Of a stretch of DNA of 64,000 nt, positions 25,322-40,443 are shown piece by piece. Positions within the stretch are counted from its first letter, which is position 1. Each line of letters begins with the position of its first letter. The notes below the pieces were generated by a model that was given only the letters and a program-made list of their open reading frames with translations, ran no database searches and had not been told where the DNA came from. The stretch is from Sipunculus nudus (lineage: Eukaryota; Annelida; Sipuncula; Golfingiida; Sipunculidae). Made by a program: the position numbers and the translations under genes. The stretch spans positions 6,408,576 through 6,472,575 of the forward strand of contig CM049309.1 of the NCBI GenBank assembly GCA_026874595.1, written 5' to 3'.

Positions 25322-28300
25322 ATAAAAATTGATACATTGTAAACATGTAGAATTTGACGGACCGCGTTTGTATTGATACGGGTTTGCAGGGCGGAACTTT
25401 TTTATGCGGGTCGTGTTTCGGACATATATCATAACACAAATTATTAGAAGTATCCATTATGCTTATGAATTCACCATAAACCTTATAAGATAATGCCAGG
25501 CGGAGCGGGCCAAAATTATGGACCGGTCCAAGCGTTAAAATATTTAACACAGTTCCACAAACGGTTGTGTTTTGACTGACCAAGTTAGCTTTATGGAAGG
25601 TAGATACCACTGAAAGTCAGAGGTAGATGCCCTGGGGAAGATTTGTGTATTTAGACGGATCACGTGATCTCAGTGCAAGTAATACGTTCAATCAGAATCG
25701 TTTTGCTTAATCCATGGTCTTGATCCATAGTCTAAGGTGTAAAAAACCAGGCTGATTACGGCGAAAATCCCACAGGCGACTGTTGATCAGTCAACAATTT
25801 ACAGGAACCCCTTGCAGCAAAATCGGTCCCCTCTTTGCACTCTTTTGCAACTGATCAACAAGGTCAAAAGAAGGTCTCTGCATGACTAGGAAGCCATGGT
25901 GTTCATTTAATTTCACTGATTATCGGGAACTTTCGGGATTATAACTAGCTGAGAAGCTTGCAGACATACACATGGCGCCACATGTTAAAAGCAAAATACC
26001 ATTAATGTTGGGGTAAATACAATTCCTACGACGTTGAATGCTACAACGACTTCGAATATTACTACTATTACTACTACTACCACATATCTATGAACTCATA
26101 ACTTGAACTACACACACGCACACAAACCACATACACACATATGTGTGTGTGACTGTGTTTTATAATATGTGTTATAATATAAATAAATGTTATAATAATA
26201 TAAAAAAGATATAACATTATAAATATGTAATTATATTCGGCAAAACAGACTTTTGCATGTTCTATGTTTTCAGCCCGCCAACGCCGTTTCGGTTTCTGGA
26301 GAACTCCTCCGTAACCATTGGACGCAATTTTATGAAACTCGGAATTATGATCGGGTCACATTTGAACTGATGCACCCCCCTTTTTAGTTTGACCGCTGAC
26401 CTTTTCTCTTTGCATAACGCCCATTTGTGCTTCTGTTTTCACACACTTACCCAAATATCTTCGGACTCGGTTAACCGATTGGGCTGAAATGTTGCACCAC
26501 TGTAGCACTTGGATAGCTTTATATCACACGAAAAATAGTGGCGCCACCTGCACAGTCCAATCTGTTTGTCTGCCCACGGAAAAATTACTCATATCTCGGC
26601 AGTGGTTTGTCTTATCTGCCAAAAATTTTGCTTGTATAAATTTTAGATAGCTTTCTCGATGTTATGGCAGGTGGCGCCACCTAAATTATGTTCACGCTGC
26701 AGACATCCATGTTAATAGCTTAGGACTGGTAAGACCTATTGCCTTTAAATTTTGCATGTGTATATAGCTCACATAGCTATTTATCATACGCAATACTGGT
26801 GGCGCCACCTGTAACCATTTCTGCACGGCGTCCTCCTGTTTGTCTGCCTTGGGATAAAATCCTTCATATCTCGGCAGTGGTTTGACTTATCTTCAAAAAT
26901 GTTGTATATGTATATACAATCAAGCCCACTTTGTGTCATATCGGTTTATAGAAAATCCCGTTTATTGTCACATAATTCGATAATCCCAAACCATTTCCTA
27001 TATATACATTGGTAAATCTGACCGTTTAATATCATAGAATATTGTCCTAATCCCGTTGATTGTCATGCTTTAAACCCTTCCCATTGATCAATGAGGCCAA
27101 TTAAGAGGCTGTCATCGGTCAGGCGTATCAAACAATTTTATCTCCCTTCTCTGCGCGGCAGGCAAGTGCAGTGATGCATGCGGGTCACTCACTGGCACTT
27201 AGGTAATTCATGTCTTAAGAAACCACGTTTACCCAGATCAATGCGTTTTTCGTACGTTAACAAGGGCGATGATTGTACTTTGATGGCTTTCTCTTTTTTG
27301 TGGCAGGTGGCGCCACCTACGTTTATGTTTACGATGCAGATATCCATACTAGTATCCCAGGATTGGTTTGAATTATAGGCCTGAAATTTTGCATGAGTAT
27401 AGATCTAACATAGCTCTACAGCTTATACAAATTTGGAGGTGCAACTAACAACCATTTTTGCATGGTGTCCATCTGTTTATCTGCCTTGGGTAAAAATCAC
27501 TCTCATCTCAGCAGTGGTTTGACTTATCCAACTAAACTTTTGCTAAGGTATACATCTTGAATAGCCTTCTCTTTCAAATAACAGGTTGCGCAACCTATAA
27601 TCAAATGCTAATATGCTGCACATCTCATGTACTCTATTTCCCCTTGCAACTCCATCCATGCCTCACTTCACCCGTCCTACCCTGATTTCGGCGTATACAC
27701 GTAGTCGCTTGTCGAATACCCTTTTTCTAGTTTGATTTATAACATAAACATATATCAGAATATACATGTATAATATATAATACAAATACTACTACGTCAA
27801 CTACGCAAACGACGTGGACTACTACAACTAATACTACTACTAATACTACTACTACTACTTCTATTATTACTACTACTACTACTTCTACTACTACTGCTAC
27901 TACTTCTACTACTACTGCTACTACTTCTACTACTACTACTACTACTACTACTAATAATAATAATAATAATATTTATAATAATAATAAGAAAATAGACACA
28001 ACATGTATCGTTAGTTGTAAATTGGGTATTGTATTAAATTTTTACCGAACGAACAGTTCCGCTGGACAAAGTCCGATCACTAAATCGACGAATGAATTAA
28101 GTCAAATTGACCCAATCCTTATTGTTAACTCCAGGGATCGTAATACTTTGAAATGTTTACCTCCCCAACGGAAAGGCATTTAACAGATTTGCCTTTCCGG
28201 AAAGGCATTTAAACAGATTTGCCTTTCCGCAGACAAATGCCTTTCCGCTAAAGATGCATCCTACTATCATATCAAACTTTCAGTCATCTTACATGCCTAA

Positions 28301-31300
28301 TTTGCATGCAGAAAAAAGAACCGAACGTTTCAAATAGTAACACTGCTATGTCAGAAACACGATTGTGCATTGTAAAAAAAAACATAAAAAAACAGGAGCT
28401 GAGGGCCTGAATTCTATTTTTATAGTAAACTATATAAAACATAGGGAGTCAGTGGAAGACCACCTGTAAAAAAATTCGTTTTTGTGTCATGTTTGTTACA
28501 ACCTGTCAGCTGAGCTACTAATGTGTAAAACGTCTATAGGTGTTCACCTTTCCAATTACGGATTGTTACAAAATTAAAAATGGCTCTCCCTGCACGGAAC
28601 ACACTTCAAACTTCTGAATGAAGATCCAGAATGAATTTATGTTTTGAAGAAACCTAGCGGGTTCTGAAGATTGATTAACATGCACATTTGCCAGTCATTG
28701 CCTTGTTCTCGTGAAATGTGGATTTGAATGAAAGGCTCTGTAGATTAATCAATTTACGACAGTCATTATCGCGTAGTTTCGCCTCCTACTGTTTTCGTGC
28801 TAATTTCCGCTTCATTTTTTCTAGCCCTTGTCATGTCAATTAAAGAAGAACAAATTACTTTTGTGGTTGCCTGTTCGTAAATACGTTAAAAAATACCAAC
28901 GTACTTGTCAGCCCTACTCTGCAAGCAAGTTAGCAACTTTAAAAATAAACCAATAAGTTACGAAACTGAACGCGGATTCATGAAACACAAAAAAGACGAA
29001 TCCATTTTTGTGGTATATACGGGATCACCACGTATGTGTTCATTTAAATAATTTTACCAATGCAAATGTTGGTTGTATGTTTTAACCGCTAGGGAGACCA
29101 ACGTCATTCACTGATATTTGGGGAAACATAAAAAGTATGGTCCCACTCTCGTGGGCGACAAAGTACATCCTTTTACTATTTTTACAGTTTCCCTTTTTAA
29201 TGATGTGCGGGCACAATGTAATTTCTTTGCAAGGGATCTTATCCTATCTTTGATATCTTAGGAGTACAGATTTCTGTTACCCCTTTTGCACACGTATATG
29301 TAACCCCTTCTGAGCCGTTTCTGCTCTGATGAGCAGAGTAAACCTGTGATACATTGATCGAGTTGGCGAACCGTGATACACAATTCTTTCAGTTTGGATT
29401 CATACATTTTTCAGCGCTTATATGCAAAAGTATAATCAGGATCTTCATAGTCATCTTAAGGATTTCCTAATCAAGAATGTTGGCGGCGGTATGCGGTCTC
29501 TTAGAGCTTTCTACTTAAGATTAAATTGGTAACGAATCATATATGTTCCTGGTAGTATGAATCTTTTTGTTACCGATCGATTTAGTCCTTCTTATTTTAG
29601 GTGTACATTTTTTTTCCCCTTTTTTTAGTAATATAAAATTAATATAAAAAAATGTGTCAGTAATCTGAAGTATGTATAGTATTTTACCGTTACATCAAAC
29701 ACTTTGTCACTAAAAATATTATTCAAAGACATGTCGCCTATATATCTTGAAATGAATGCTGAATGTACTTAAAGATATAAATGTACAGCACTAGACAGTT
29801 GTAAGGTTCCAGACGACGTCCTTGTACCAGTCGGTATTATATAGGGTCTTTGTCAGTCTTCATTGTGAGACTGAATAATCCTCTTAATCCTCCACAAACA
29901 AGTGCATACAGGTTTGCTGAGCCTTCCAGACTAATCTCCCCTCCTATATATCACGCCTTGATGCCTCGAGGCCATCCGACGTACAGAAGATAACTGACGG
30001 TGGATTTCCTGTTACACTCTCAATCTGGCTTAATCAAGCTACGCGTATGGAAATCCTAATGCCAATAGACTTATAAACTGCCAAGAGGTCTTCGATTCAA
30101 TTCAATGATGAAATTGATTTTCGATTCGATTTTCGTAAACAATAATAATATTCTATTGGAGATGTTCAACCATTTGCGTTGATAAGATATATATTTTTTT
30201 TTATGTATTTAAGCATTTATAAAAACAAAGTAATATTTACATTTTGTCATCTACGACTGCGCTAAAATCTAATGAAATATATAAGATGGTTACTACAGCA
30301 TGGGAATTGTGTATCTGGCGACCACAGCAAAATATACAATTTTCATTCTGTAAATCCGTAAACAAGTTAATTCAGACGCCCACAAGCTCAACTCATTCGA
30401 GTAAAATTAATTTGTTCCTCAGTAGCAGTCGTGAAAAGCAGTTGATACAATGGCGTACCGTTAACAATACATTCTGACTATAAAGAGGATTCTTTGGACA
30501 GAGTTCCACGATATTTTTTTTGGTATTTGTTACAAACCCGTATTAATCTGGCAGACTTATACCCACGCTTTAATCATGATGCTTCCTCAGTAAACGCTGC
30601 TGGTGTTTTTATAATGGTTCATTCTAGATTTATTAATGCACGGCGTTTATAAGATACTGGATGTAGCCTTTTGTTGTCGACGATAAGTTAATATTCACAG
30701 AAAATGATATTAATTATGTGTGCGACAGATATATTACCATTCTCCATTTTCATCCCAGCAATTAACCGACAAATATTTGAAATTGCACACTCTCATAAAC
30801 ACGCATAAGAATAAGATTAAATTGACAATTTTCGGAGAATAAAGATGGTGGGGGAGTGTGTATATTACCATTTAATCATGTGGAGGGAGATTTTTTTATA
30901 TAATGGTTACACCCTTAGATAGTAAGTGGTATATGAAAGACAATGGTTACGTGTGTAGTAACCAAAAGGCCTAATGCAGATGATATATTATTTATGTTTC
31001 GGCTGATGATGATTAGGTAGAACAACAATTGAGTCACTAATGCAGTCAGTGTTCATCAAGTCAACCATGACCATCCAGAGTCTTTCCCGTCCAACTGCAT
31101 GTCATTGTTGTTTTTCTATACTTTTTTCTGCAAATGAATGCTACCCGTTATCACTTGCCAAAATGTCAATGGCATAAGTTAGCGTATGCAGGGTAGATAA
31201 AAAAAATCTATGTAATAAAATTTTATTGTTTTTAATATTGAGAACCAGCGCCGGGTTTTATTTTATTCCTTAAAGGTGCCCAATCATCGACATTTGAAAG

Positions 31301-34300
31301 AGAATTTATATGATTAATGATATACTATAACGCCTTCGTGAAGGACGTGTGAACTTGTTTATCAACACAGCAATGTTGACAAACGGGAAAACATTTAACC
31401 TAAGGTGTGGGTTGCATAAATGCCGAGGTATTAAAGTCACCATTTGCATATCTCTGACTTGCTGCCACATGCCCTTGTTGAATTTTTGTTTATTTTGACG
31501 GGCCCCCACATATTATAAACAAGTTGACATAAACAAAACAAGCAGCCTGTGTGCGATGATATCCGCGTTTTCTGGCCTATTTTATGAAAGCTCCAAGGCT
31601 TTACCTTTATAAGGTCAGATAGATATATATATATAACTTTATAGTTAAATATAAATTGTTGAGATAAAACCTAATTTTACAATTGTTCATTTCAGGTGGA
31701 AATGAAAACAACAAGAAAGAGGTAGGTAAAATGTAATTTACTGGAATAATTTAAATATTAATAAATCCCACAAGTGCTTGTTGTGCTTCGACTAAATAAT
31801 GATATGTATATAGATATGAATATATATACATGTATATATGTTTTCTAGGTCATATATAGATTTTCCCATGCATGGGAAACTGCCTGGATTCTCCACAAAG
31901 GGATGTTGACTTCTCACACCCTCAGTAACTTGTAACCCTTGGTCGACTTTTCGTAAAGTATGAAATGTAACCAGTGTCTGTAATGAAAATGTATAACCAG
32001 TGTCTGTAATGAAAACGTAACCAGTGTCTCTAATGAAAATGTAACCAGTGTCTGTAATGAAAATGTAACCAGTGTCGGTAATTAAAATGTAACCACTGCT
32101 TGTAATGTAAATGTAACCAGTGTCTGTAATGAAATTGTAATCAGTGTCTAAAATGTAAATGTAACCAGTGCAGTGTCTGTAATGAAAATGTAACCAGTGC
32201 CTGTAATGAAAATTTAACCAGTGTCTGTAATGAAAATGTAGCCAGATTTCCCGAATTCTAAAAACAAATCTGAACATTAAGGGTTAAAATTATTAAAGAT
32301 ATGTAAAATAGAAAGCCATAAGAGGTTATAGATTTCAGTGACAGCAGCTATCACTGATTCGTAAGTGGCTATTTGAGTTATTTTGTTAAAAATATAGTAA
32401 ATTATAATTTAAGTGATGTCAAAAAAGCATTGATAGAGTCATGGTACCCTCATTATTTATTATTTATCTTCGTCTGACAGATGGAAACCCTTTCGCAAAA
32501 GGTATGTGAAAAATGCATGGCTAGTAACTACGCTATTAGACTATTATCAAGTATGCGTTTCACTCAGCATCCGCGTATTAACACCCTACATCGGCTGGAA
32601 GGACTTCGCCATTTGGGCTGAGCTGCAGAGGGTATTTTATTCATAACGTTGATTCAAAACCAAAGTCGCATGTTTCATCTAGAGCTCGACTCAGACTACA
32701 GAATTAAGTCAGTCAACACATGTCTTCATAAAGAAATCTGCTTGTGTGACCGGGTCAAAGACATACGTTTGACATGTAACTGATTTTTTTTCCTTGTGTC
32801 GGGAATAGAGCTTGGTCCTATTCTAACCGACACGTCTCCTAGTAGATCAGGCCTTAATGGGTTTTAATGAGTTACAAGGGCCAACAAGGCACAGATACAG
32901 CCAAAGAGGGAATATTAGAGCCATGATTGTTAAATAAGAGGAAATATTAGGACCAACAGTGTGCATTTTCAAAGTCTCTGGCATTATTATATTAATTATA
33001 TTTGATATTGTTTCTGTATTATTCAGGATCAGATTTAAGAATAGATTAAACTTTACTTAAGTTAGGTCTGTGATGAATAAATAATTAGAGAGGAACAGTT
33101 ATAAACAATCACTGAAAAAAGTTTAAATTTAACCTGCGGTTTATTGCTTTCTATGAGAAATCATGTATATACATAGAGAAATATTCGGTTAGTACATATT
33201 TCAGTTAATTATTTTCATTTGCTACCTTAAAATAATTCCATTAATTTTGAAAATCCTGGTTAACATTATTGGATATAGGTCTGTGTAAAAAAGGTGTAGT
33301 TCTTATCAACTCAATATTCGATTACATTGTCAATATTATATTTTTTAATAAGTGATTAAAAAATATTTTTACTATATAAAATCATCTTCATATCACTTCA
33401 CCTTTTCAGATCATTAAACTGCCACTCACACTCGAAGTAATTAAATTTAGAATATTCAGTTTTACTCGGTCTATTTACTTCATCTAATTTCTAGCTCATA
33501 CTAAATGGGGTATACGTCCACATCGCCTGGGGCATTTATTACAGTGCACGTGATTCTGTCTGGATTCAGAGTGTAGCCAAGGGCATGTCACTAATGAAAC
33601 TAACAAGGAACAAAGAATGTCACGATATACGCCATAGTCCGACCATTAAACAGGTTGCATGTTCAGCAGTTAAAGAGCCTCCCACAATTGTGTTGCACTC
33701 GCGACACGAATAAAACCTAATGTTCTGCATTCATGACGCGTGAAAGGTCCATGTGGACATCATTTCTACCTGTCCTAATGGTAAATAAGTTGTAAACCGA
33801 TCGAGTAATGCGTTGTCTAAAATGCCTGTTTTGTCCAACACGGCTTGTTTTTGTTTTCCCTAGCACAATATACTAATTTGGTTTGAAAATGACGAAATAG
33901 TCCTTCAAAACGGCGAAGTTTATGGTAAATGCCGAGAGCGGAGTTAAATAGAATAAGACACCTTTGTGTCTCTGTTACTTTGTATCTGTCAGACATTCTG
34001 TGACATCAAATGTCATTCGTGCCTTCAACATAAAGTTATTGTTTCTATATAACGTGTGGTTCAATAAGATTTTAAAACTTCATATATAGAAACGCCAAAT
34101 AATGTCATTTAGCTCAGTAACCTCAAAATATTTAAAACGATTTTCTAACTGGAAGACAGGTAAGGTAAAATGCCAGCAAATCATGTATACATATCATGAA
34201 TTTATAAGTGGTCCAGGAAATTCAACGCACACTGATCCAGTTTTCATAGATTGACGTTTTTATTCATGCAGGGGTCTTTTGCGAGTTCAAATGCCATCTT

Positions 34301-37300
34301 ATGACAAACTTTGCCTCAAATACGCCTACACAGGTTTTTAACTTATGAAATATCAGCGCTCATAACACAGGTTAATAAACCAGTGTATATGTATATATAA
34401 CAAAATATGAACCACCAACAAATAACAAGAAATTACAACCCTGGGATTTATATCCATTTAAGGGTCTTGGGCGCCATCTTAAAATAAAAATTTTGGTTTA
34501 CTTTTGAAATATTGTTAAGCGGTTCCTATATTACAGACATCATCAAAAACAAGGTCTTGCAATTTGTTGGTCGTTCGGCTATATTTTCTAAAATATTGGC
34601 CCAGCTGTCTGAAAATCATCTGAGCTATGCCGATGGGTCCTTCCAGACGTTTGGCCGTCTAGTTGTCTGGTCATATGGGGCTTAACAAGGAACCGCTAGA
34701 CTGGAAATCTATGAATTAAGATCTATAGAGGTGAAAATTGACCTGTATTCAACCTGCGATGCACTGGTTAGGGTGATTCTGGGATCTGTATTGAAAGCAT
34801 GTATACAAACCGAAGATTAAACTGCAGCTGTTGGGAACTGTCTGGGTGTTTTTGAATTATTAAGCGTATGTCACTAGAATCATGTTACAGCAAGTAAAAT
34901 AATTCATACTTTATTAAACGCGAATGGACAGCATGATTCAGTCTGTAATGTTGTAATCTGGTTTCCTCAACAGGTTTAAAATGAGTATGGTTCTCAGACA
35001 CTTTTTATAAAAAAATCAGTGCGGGCGGGCGATTTTTTGTTTTACCTTTTTTGTATGTTTCGATATGTCATATATTCAGGGAAAAGCATGATAGTAACAG
35101 ACATAAATCATTACCAGTCCATCTCGAGTACAGTAGAAACAAAAACGTCACCCCAAATCTGACATTAAGATTGCAAAACCCACTACAAAAAACAATAGGT
35201 ATACAAATTATTAAAAGAAAATATAATATACAGTTGAGTGGTCCATATTTATATTTAATTCTTTCTTAATGTTCGATTTGGACGGACCTCTTTTAGAAAC
35301 AATAAAACACACATGGATAATTATCTTAGATTTACATTTTTAATTTTTTTTTATTAATACAATTTTTGTTAGACTCGCAGTTGGACATAGAATCGCTTTC
35401 TTACAGACTCGCACTCGAAGGAGATGGACTTGAACTCGAACCTTAAGGACTCGGATAGTGTGTACTCGATACTGTTAGGCACCCATATGTTGCTAGCCAT
35501 TAGATACTAAAAGCATGATTTCGAACATGGTTGTAGCTGCAATAATATTAAATTCCTCGGGATTAGGAGCAGTTTATGGAAAATAACCCCCCCCTTACGC
35601 CACATATGTCATCGTTTCCGGAAATTTTAATGATAAAAAAATGTAAACTGGTTCTAATACGTCAGTGTAGGCACCCACCCTCAACCAAAGAATGTTTGGT
35701 TGGAATTAGTCGGAATCAAGTTGTGGTTGACATACCAAGCTAATGACGTGTGGTTAATGAATGTAACATACGCTGCACCAAAAACTCCTAGTTCGTTACA
35801 TGGGCATACGCTCTTTGCTCGCCAAATCTATATATCACTGTAGCGGACTCGAATGCTCCGTGTGGGTAGCCGGGGCGACTGTTATTCATATTTGAAGGGT
35901 GGATAAAAACTGTGAACCGAAACGCACCTCCTGTGCTGCCGACAGTGACGTTGAGTCTGTAACAAGAGAAGTTGTGACGCACAAAGCTCATAAACCCGCC
36001 TGAGTATACCTGAAATTTCGTATGAGGAAAAGTGGTGTTTTACTTGAGAGAGCGTGAAGACAAAAACATGCACTGTATAACCTCACGTGAAAACATGCAT
36101 ATTTTGGTCCACATGTTATCGACGTTCAAGCAACTCCCGCCAACAACCTCTTCTTAAGTTCGTTATTACAAATGATTTTCATATGCATGTAGAGTGCAGG
36201 TTTCAAAGCCAGGATATTCGATTTCCATTAATACTAGAGGGGCGGTGAGATCTGTTACGGTCGTCCTCACTCAGTTGTGTGCTCTACAGGGATAGTTTGG
36301 CCTCTGGTATTGTACCACTCACAAAATGAGTATGACTTTTGTGAGTTCTTCGGGTTATCACATAGTAATAGGGATGATTACACACCCGGGACCCGCAGGT
36401 GCAGTTGTTATTTGGCCTGGGTGGTGATCTGGATATAAACTGACAAGAAGCAAGAGCTACCGCCTTATCATGTAGCCATAAACCGAAATTGTATATTTCA
36501 GATGTACATAATACTTAGGTTAAGAATTAAATAATTCAGCATTTGAAGTCATTTGAGTTTATATTGCATGGCGATTAATGTATTGGCCATTGAATTATGT
36601 CCACAAATTGCAAGCCCATGTTAATTAACGTGACCGTTTTTAAGCTAATGTGATCCGATTAGATTAATAGAGAGACGAGTCTACGCATGCGGCGAATGAC
36701 TGCCTGTTGATTCTTTCCTATTAGCGGAAACAAATATTTGCTGTTATTAAAGGTTTGAATTAACTAAACACGATTCTTTCTGACATGATTCTCGTTACAT
36801 CAAAATTGCTAGATTTAGGTGGTTTTATATGCTATAGATTCATTTACATGTTGAACTTTGATGTACATAATGAAGAATACATGCATATAAAATAGTTGAC
36901 AGGAACATCCATAACATGAAGAACTTATGTAAATGTTGAAACATAACATTATCAGCACAGCTTTAAGCATTATGATTTTATCAAAATATTACGACTTAGG
37001 ACCAACAAAAGTATTTCATGATAATTCTTGGAAATTAAATTTAATCGAATACTTTATTGTAACAAATACTTGCAGATTTCTCTCAGAATGGGTGACGATA
37101 AATAACAGATATACTGTAATTATTGTCCTGACAAGAATATATATAATAATAATAAATTATTTCCAAAATTTTAGGATAACGCATAATTTATTAAATTACT
37201 TTAAATAATTGGCCATGATGTTTCCGTTACTTTGCATATTTGTATCTGAAATCTGTATTGTAACTGGCGGTGGCACTTTATCGTTGTCACGAAACTACTG

Positions 37301-38038
37301 TTCGGCCACGCCCCGGATATGCTCCTTGTTGTTTTGAAATGTCGGAAACGAGTAGGAGGGTGCCCTATATTAGGGTGTGTGTGTCATTTTCCATATTACC
37401 CCATATATCTTTAGGAATCTGCCATAATTTATCGCAGCGTCAAGGTTAAACGTGCAGCGTCATCTATCAGAAACTACGCCAGTGTATCCGTCGAGTAATC
37501 TCGGTCCATGGAAACCCCGTCCCTGACGAATCGAGCCGAATTTTGCGCGGATCTTTCCCAATGCAAGAAGGTTAATATTCTGTTGTGTAATAAAGCTGTT
37601 TACTTTACAAGATGACCACGTCCCAAGTGTACCTCTCCTAACTGACCCGGATATGTTCATAGTTATCACTAGTTCGTGACTGCTGTATTGACCTGGTATA
37701 AGGGTCCCGCCTTCTCGTTGAGATTAAGATCCTCGATAGCGTACGGCGCTGCTCGCCGTGGGCCAACGACCGCGGATTACATGGAGTAGGTCATAGCAAG
37801 TCATTCAGAAAATAAGCTGGTTGCGGAAGTCACGCGCAGGTAGTGTTCAAGGACAGAAATGTAATACACTATACATAATTAAATAACCTTTGTTTTGTTG
37901 TATATAGTAATAAACACTAATTCGGTCACTACTAAAGTATGAATTACAAAGTTACTAAAGAAACGTCTAAAATGTTTGAATATTGGTTATATTGGTTCAT
38001 ATATACCAACTTTTTTCGGAAAGGCTGCACTACATGTA

Positions 38039-38106
<68 letters not shown>

Positions 38107-40406
38107 TGCACGTTCTCAGCTAAATACCCGTAGCTACCTATAAATCCCATTGGACTTTTGACAAAGCTTAATTAACGTGCACAATCAATCATTATTAACA
38201 TCTGGTAAATAATATAGAACCACTTTACAAATGACCGTTAAAACAGGAAGCATTTATTGTAAGCCGTGTGTCCATAAAAATCTGAAGCATGCTCGCATGT
38301 TTGGAGGAAATGTTTACCCCCCACCCCTCCTCACACATACACACACCGAACTGACCAATCTGTATTTAAAGTTGTTTGCAAATGACAGAATACATAAGGA
38401 TATCATGTTTCTACAATCTGTTTTGACATTACTGTTTTGACGCACCGCCAGGGAATGATTTTTACAACATCCTGGGATGTTTAAAGTTGCCGGCGTGTGA
38501 CCTTTTTTGAAGTGTCTAACTTGAGTGAAAATAGAGTGACTGTACATGGTTGGTTGCGTTGATAACATGCATGGCCGTTTAATAAAAGCATAATGACCGG
38601 CTTGTTCGGTATATTGACTTCCAATTGGCCTGAGGACAGCCTGATTACACGATACGGAAGCCGGTTCATAATACTTAGTATGTAAGTGTAAGGAGTGATG
38701 TTGTCGAGTCCCAGAGCTTCAAGTCCGGGTCATCTGGAACCCAAGTCCGAGTTCTAGTCTAATTTAATTTCTTCACAATAAGAAATTTAAAAGGAACTTT
38801 GACATTACCGTAGGTATTTTTATGCTAGTTTACACATGCCTTATATCATAATGTTTATTTACATTTGCAGACCTAAAGCCTAGCATATACAGTCTTTTTT
38901 TAATATTCTGTAATTAGTTCACACACGTATATATTATCACATAATATGACGATTAACAGCTTTCCTTCAGCAGGACTCGAGAAGGACCCGGCCTGATTTT
39001 TCGGGTCGTTACCTCCGAGTCCGAGTATTTGTCCGAGTCCAGGACGCTCGAATCCAGGTCCAAATCCGAGTCCCTAAAAAAGTGGACTGGATTTAAGTCG
39101 ATTTAAGTCCGGACTTGAGTCCTCCAGCACCGAGTGTAAGCTGGAAGTGAAAAAAATATGATATTTCAGGGCAAAGAAAATAAAAGGTATGGTTCTCAGG
39201 CACCGCCCGCGTCAGTTTTAAACCCCCGCATCAAAAAGTTTTATTTCGATTTTCAATAGAAACTTAACAATTTTGATCTCCAGCCGCTCGGAAATTTCTT
39301 TCAAGAAGATAAAATCATACAATTTTGATAAAATTTCCTTTGTTATGTGGTGCTTTTACTTGTTTAGCAAAATAAATCTGTTATTATAATGTTGTTCCCT
39401 TATCAATTGACATAATTTATCGAAACATACAATAAAATTAAAAACAAAACAATAAACGCCCGCTCCCATTGATTTCTGAAAAAAAAGTGCCCGAGAACCA
39501 AACCTTATTTCTTTTTTTTTTGTGGGGGGGGGGGGGGCGGGGCTTAGAGGAGGCTTTTTTCCTTTCTGTAACGGAATGGGTGTCGTAAACTTTTCAACAT
39601 TGTTAAATGAAACGCAAGGTGATAATATGCTAAACGCCTACAGATGATTAAAACGCCTCATGTACGTTTTCTCGGTAACACCCCCATTGTTACGGCGATA
39701 TATGCTTGAATTTGCTGCTGAAGAAAGGACGCTTAAAGAGGGAAGTCGTGGGCTTTACACCACGCTGTTACCAATGGTTTCAACTTACAGCTCGGGCGAA
39801 TATAAAACCCTGTGATCTTCCAGTGCGTGGGTGATTAATAAACAAAATGAGATACAACCATACCCTTGTTTCTTTTCATGTTATATTTATACGTTTCATA
39901 TATATACGCGATATAATTTTTGGTGTAATCCTTGGGTATCCATTTACTTATGTCTCTGGGCATTAAGTGGGCGTTACATATCAGCTGCAATGAATTAATA
40001 AATTCAGTTCTTATTTTTTATAGCCTTGGATTTTTTAAAGAATATGCTGATTTTGAAGAAAGTACAAACAGGGAGAGAACTATATATATTTCACACATTA
40101 ATTGCCATCAGTGATTATTATTTATAAATACTATAGAAACTACCATACTTTGAACAGTAATTTACATGGTGCAGGTATTAATAAACGTCAAAATTAAAGG
40201 ATAGTACATACACATTAACACAACATATATTTCTATAGACTAATACCTTGCTTAACAGCCACCCCGGCTTAGCGACCACCCCAAACAATTTAAACTTTTA
40301 AGGCCCGTTTCTTTTACGCTCTTTATAAAAAAAAACCTTGCTTAGACGACCACCTGGCAAATGCGACTACTTTATTGAGGTCCCGATGATGGTTGGAATT
40401 TACTGT

Positions 40407-40443
<37 letters not shown>

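Larger units (their letters stand above)
19122..31695 (+). other. Intron 1 (12.6 kb)
   Basis: Bounded by gtaagt and ttcag. It carries R1 copies, the GGTGGCGCCACC family, a CpG-rich patch, trinucleotide tracts and R4 copy a. No in-frame extra exon was found. Remaining stretches (for example 22150-23530, 24000-25270, 28660-31270) show nothing recognisable beyond a C run at 23455-23467. Confidence 0.7.

Noticed and set aside
26270-27600. CRISPR-like spaced repeats
   Set aside because: Spacing is irregular, repeats are diverged and the genome is eukaryotic.
31792-32277. 161-codon reverse-strand frame with repeated DTGYIFIT
   Set aside because: Produced by the 24-bp minisatellite in intron 2; a multiple-of-3 repeat stays open by construction.
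33495-33509. 15-nt candidate exon (atttctag .. gtatac) in intron 3
   Set aside because: Weak donor and no heptad pattern; too short to support without transcript data.
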